Shown here: positions 29,561 through 31,353 of the stretch, piece after piece
Layout of the letters: every line of letters starts with the position of its first letter
Position numbering within the stretch: position 1 is the stretch's first letter
From: KBS-96 sp049585195
GTDB taxonomy: Bacteria; Acidobacteriota; Terriglobia; Bryobacterales; Bryobacteraceae
Length of the DNA stretch: 31,353 bases
Direction of reading: 5' to 3'
Assembly (NCBI GenBank): GCA_049585195.1
Contig: JBAUZG010000452.1
Coordinates: 1 to 31,353 of the forward strand
Notes under the pieces: model-generated
Databases searched by the model: none
Seen by the model: the letters and a program-made list of their open reading frames with translations, nothing else
What the model was told of the DNA's origin: nothing
Translations under genes and position numbers: made by a program

Positions 29561-31353
29561 ATGCTGGGAATTGGGCACAATGAAGACGGCGATGCGTATC
29601 CCGCGCAGTCGATGGCCTTCTGTTTGTTAGCTGCTTCTCTGGTACTACAGCCACGGACGGCATTGGCACAGATGAACATGCCCGGCCACACGATGGAAAC
29701 CCAGGATGAGACTCCTCCCGAAGCATTGCCCGTGCCGCGGAAGATGACCGGCATAGGAAACGTTCACATGCAGATCACCGCGACCGCCGAAGCGCAAATG
29801 TGGTTCAACCAGGGATTGGACCTGTTGCACGATTTCTGGGATTACGAGTCGGCTCGCGCCTTCGAACAAAGCATTCGCGTTGATCGGCAATGCGCCATGT
29901 GCTATTGGGGGCTCTACGAGGCAGAGTCTTTCTACCACAGCACGGCTCAAGGCTATGCCGGTCAAGCGCTGGCTAAGGCCGTCAGTCTAAAGAGACATGC
30001 AAGCAAACGCGAACGCCTTTATATCGAGGCAAGCGCTGCGCACGAAGATGCCTTGAAGAATCGTGGGCCAAGTCCAATCTCATCGCGGGAGTTGAAGCTT
30101 TGGCGCAAGCTCGTCAGGGAGTACCCGAAAGACACTCAGGCGCGGATTTTCCTTTCAAGAATTGTCGATCATAAGGAAGGCTTGGCGATCTTGCAGTCCG
30201 TTCTGAAAGACGAACCAGAAAATTCGGCTGCGAATCACTATTACATTCATGCTCTAGAGGCGAGTGACCACCCCGAGCAGGCTCTGCATAGTGCGGAGAT
30301 TCTGGCAAGCTTGGCGCCCGCTTCGGGACATATGGTCCATATGCCGGGGCATATCTTCTTTCGCATCGGTGATTACGCCCGCGCGGAACAGGCGTTTAAC
30401 GCCTCCATGCACGTGGACGAGCGATATATGCAGGAGCAGCACGTTCGGCCCGATGACGATTGGAACTACGTGCACAACCTGATGTATGCAATCGCAAATC
30501 TTATGGAGGAAGGCAAACTGAAAGAAGCGACCGAGCTCTCAATGAAGCTCAGCGCGGCCCGCGGTAAGCTCGTGTCTACCCTTTACATTTATTCGACGCG
30601 AGACTCAATTACGCGGATCGATCCCCAATTGCCCGTGGCGCTGCGAACGGCGGATTGGGCGCAGATTATTAGGCTGTTGAAGGCGAGCGCGGTGCCCGCC
30701 GGACAGCCTAATCTTGACTTTCTTGCACGGCAACTTGCTGGTTTTGCTGCGGGAATGCAGGCCGTCGAAACTCACGATCTCCCGAGGGCGGAAGAGTCGT
30801 CGACGCGATTCGATGCCGAGCTATGGCGGATGTCTCAGCAATTGAAGGGCTCACCGGGAACGCAAACGATGGTGAAAGCTAAGGTGGCCCCTGAAGATCG
30901 GCCGAAGCTGCAAGTGATGCCAGATGCGCTACTCGAACCGCTTCTGAACAGCTTGTCTGTCATGTCGCTGGAATTGCGTGCCTCGCTGCTGGCAGCTCAG
31001 GCGAAGACCAACGAAGCGAAAAGCCTGTTCGTGAAAGCTGCGCAAGACGAGAAAGCTTTGGGTTATCGTGAGCCTCCCAATTACATTCGGCCGGTTGGCG
31101 AAACGGAAGGGGCAATCATGATGAACATTGGCGATTGGGCCGATGCCAGGGCCGCTTACAAACAGGCCCTCCTGGAGCGGCCGAGATCCGGCCTCGTTCT
31201 CTACGGTATTGCCATCACGAGCGAGAAGTCTGGCGATCATGAAGCTGCCGTGAAGGAGTATGCGGATTTTCTCACGGCCTGGAAGGACGCCGATCCGGCC
31301 CTCACTCAAGTGACGCATGCTCAGACCTACCTTGCCGAGCATCCAGCCGCTTC
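29561..31353 (+). CDS. Exported tetratricopeptide-repeat protein, 3' end beyond window
   Basis: At least 597 codons, open to the right edge. A hydrophobic export segment ends PRTALA-Q (AFCLLAASLVLQPRTALAQ). TPR-like units follow: AEAQMWFNQGLDLLHDFWDY, ARAFEQSIRVD, then the family hallmark NHYYIHALEAS and HMVHMPGHIFFRIGDYARAE, and further repeats near the end (DWADARAAYKQALLERP, SGLVLYGIAITSEKSGDHEA). TPRs mediate protein-protein contacts; the partner is unknown. The start could be ATG 29561 (in-frame TGA just before it) or ATG 29612 directly at the hydrophobic core; neither has a good ribosome binding site, and the n-region of the longer form lacks positive charge. It is divergent from the phosphatase gene. 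Confidence 0.85.
   Translation, partial: MLGIGHNEDGDAYPAQSMAFCLLAASLVLQPRTALAQMNMPGHTMETQDETPPEALPVPRKMTGIGNVHMQITATAEAQMWFNQGLDLLHDFWDYESARAFEQSIRVDRQCAMCYWGLYEAESFYHSTAQGYAGQALAKAVSLKRHASKRERLYIEASAAHEDALKNRGPSPISSRELKLWRKLVREYPKDTQARIFLSRIVDHKEGLAILQSVLKDEPENSAANHYYIHALEASDHPEQALHSAEILASLAPASGHMVHMPGHIFFRIGDYARAEQAFNASMHVDERYMQEQHVRPDDDWNYVHNLMYAIANLMEEGKLKEATELSMKLSAARGKLVSTLYIYSTRDSITRIDPQLPVALRTADWAQIIRLLKASAVPAGQPNLDFLARQLAGFAAGMQAVETHDLPRAEESSTRFDAELWRMSQQLKGSPGTQTMVKAKVAPEDRPKLQVMPDALLEPLLNSLSVMSLELRASLLAAQAKTNEAKSLFVKAAQDEKALGYREPPNYIRPVGETEGAIMMNIGDWADARAAYKQALLERPRSGLVLYGIAITSEKSGDHEAAVKEYADFLTAWKDADPALTQVTHAQTYLAEHPAA

Noticed and set aside
1..31353. Mobile elements, CRISPR arrays, phage genes
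   Set aside because: No transposase, integrase, terminal inverted repeats or regularly spaced repeats were seen. The toxin-antitoxin pair and gene remnants alone do not show an island.

Overview
The window looks like a chromosomal stretch of a soil-type acidobacterium. This is inferred from the gene families: an 878-residue ADOP-type permease overlapping a PadR regulator, a VWFA-related exported protein, many exported sugar-acid and glycan enzymes, and TPR proteins of acidobacterial style. I see no tRNA, rRNA, insertion sequence, phage gene or CRISPR array.

Layout. (1) 1-170, minus: the cut-off end of a cobalamin riboswitch whose target gene lies beyond the left edge. (2) 545-2717, minus: an exported HAF-repeat protein with a clear sigma70-type promoter, then an HxlR regulator. 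(3) 3013-7567: selenocysteine elongation factor SelB (minus), head-to-head and start-codon-overlapping with an exported VWFA protein (plus) that runs into an acyl-CoA carboxylase carboxyltransferase. (4) 9953-7575, minus: a tightly coupled three-gene unit of an HtrA-like pseudoprotease (Ser to Ala), an HtrA-like protease with an intact triad, and a LuxR-type regulator whose receiver domain has lost its phosphorylation residues. Neither protease shows a signal peptide. This is the best candidate for an undescribed system. (5) 10084-11519: a DUF308/HdeD-like membrane protein and a HigBA-like toxin-antitoxin pair whose toxin is split by an apparent one-base frameshift. (6) 14538-11553, minus: PadR plus ADOP permease, with twin operator-like sites around the promoter.

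(7) 14774-19297, plus: an exported (Tat-type) enolase-superfamily enzyme followed by an exported RraA-like aldolase, then an SBP56/methanethiol-oxidase-type protein translationally coupled to a membrane protein. (8) 19453-19825: a methyltransferase remnant with its middle deleted. (9) 26797-19831, minus: TetR regulator, aldo-keto reductase, NAD-binding protein, signal-less solute-binding protein, SDR, L-fuconate dehydratase and exported alpha-L-fucosidase. Together these form an oxidative L-fucose utilisation cluster: the fucosidase releases fucose, an AKR or SDR oxidises it, FucD dehydrates fuconate, and the SDR probably oxidises 2-keto-3-deoxyfuconate. The final hydrolase is not in the window. 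(10) 26903-31353: an exported protein with a C-terminal CXXCH haem motif under a strong promoter with a TetR-like operator, a membrane-anchored SpoIIE/RsbU-type phosphatase (minus), and an exported TPR protein cut by the right edge.

Functions were assigned by reading the translated proteins and recognising motifs; no database search was run.
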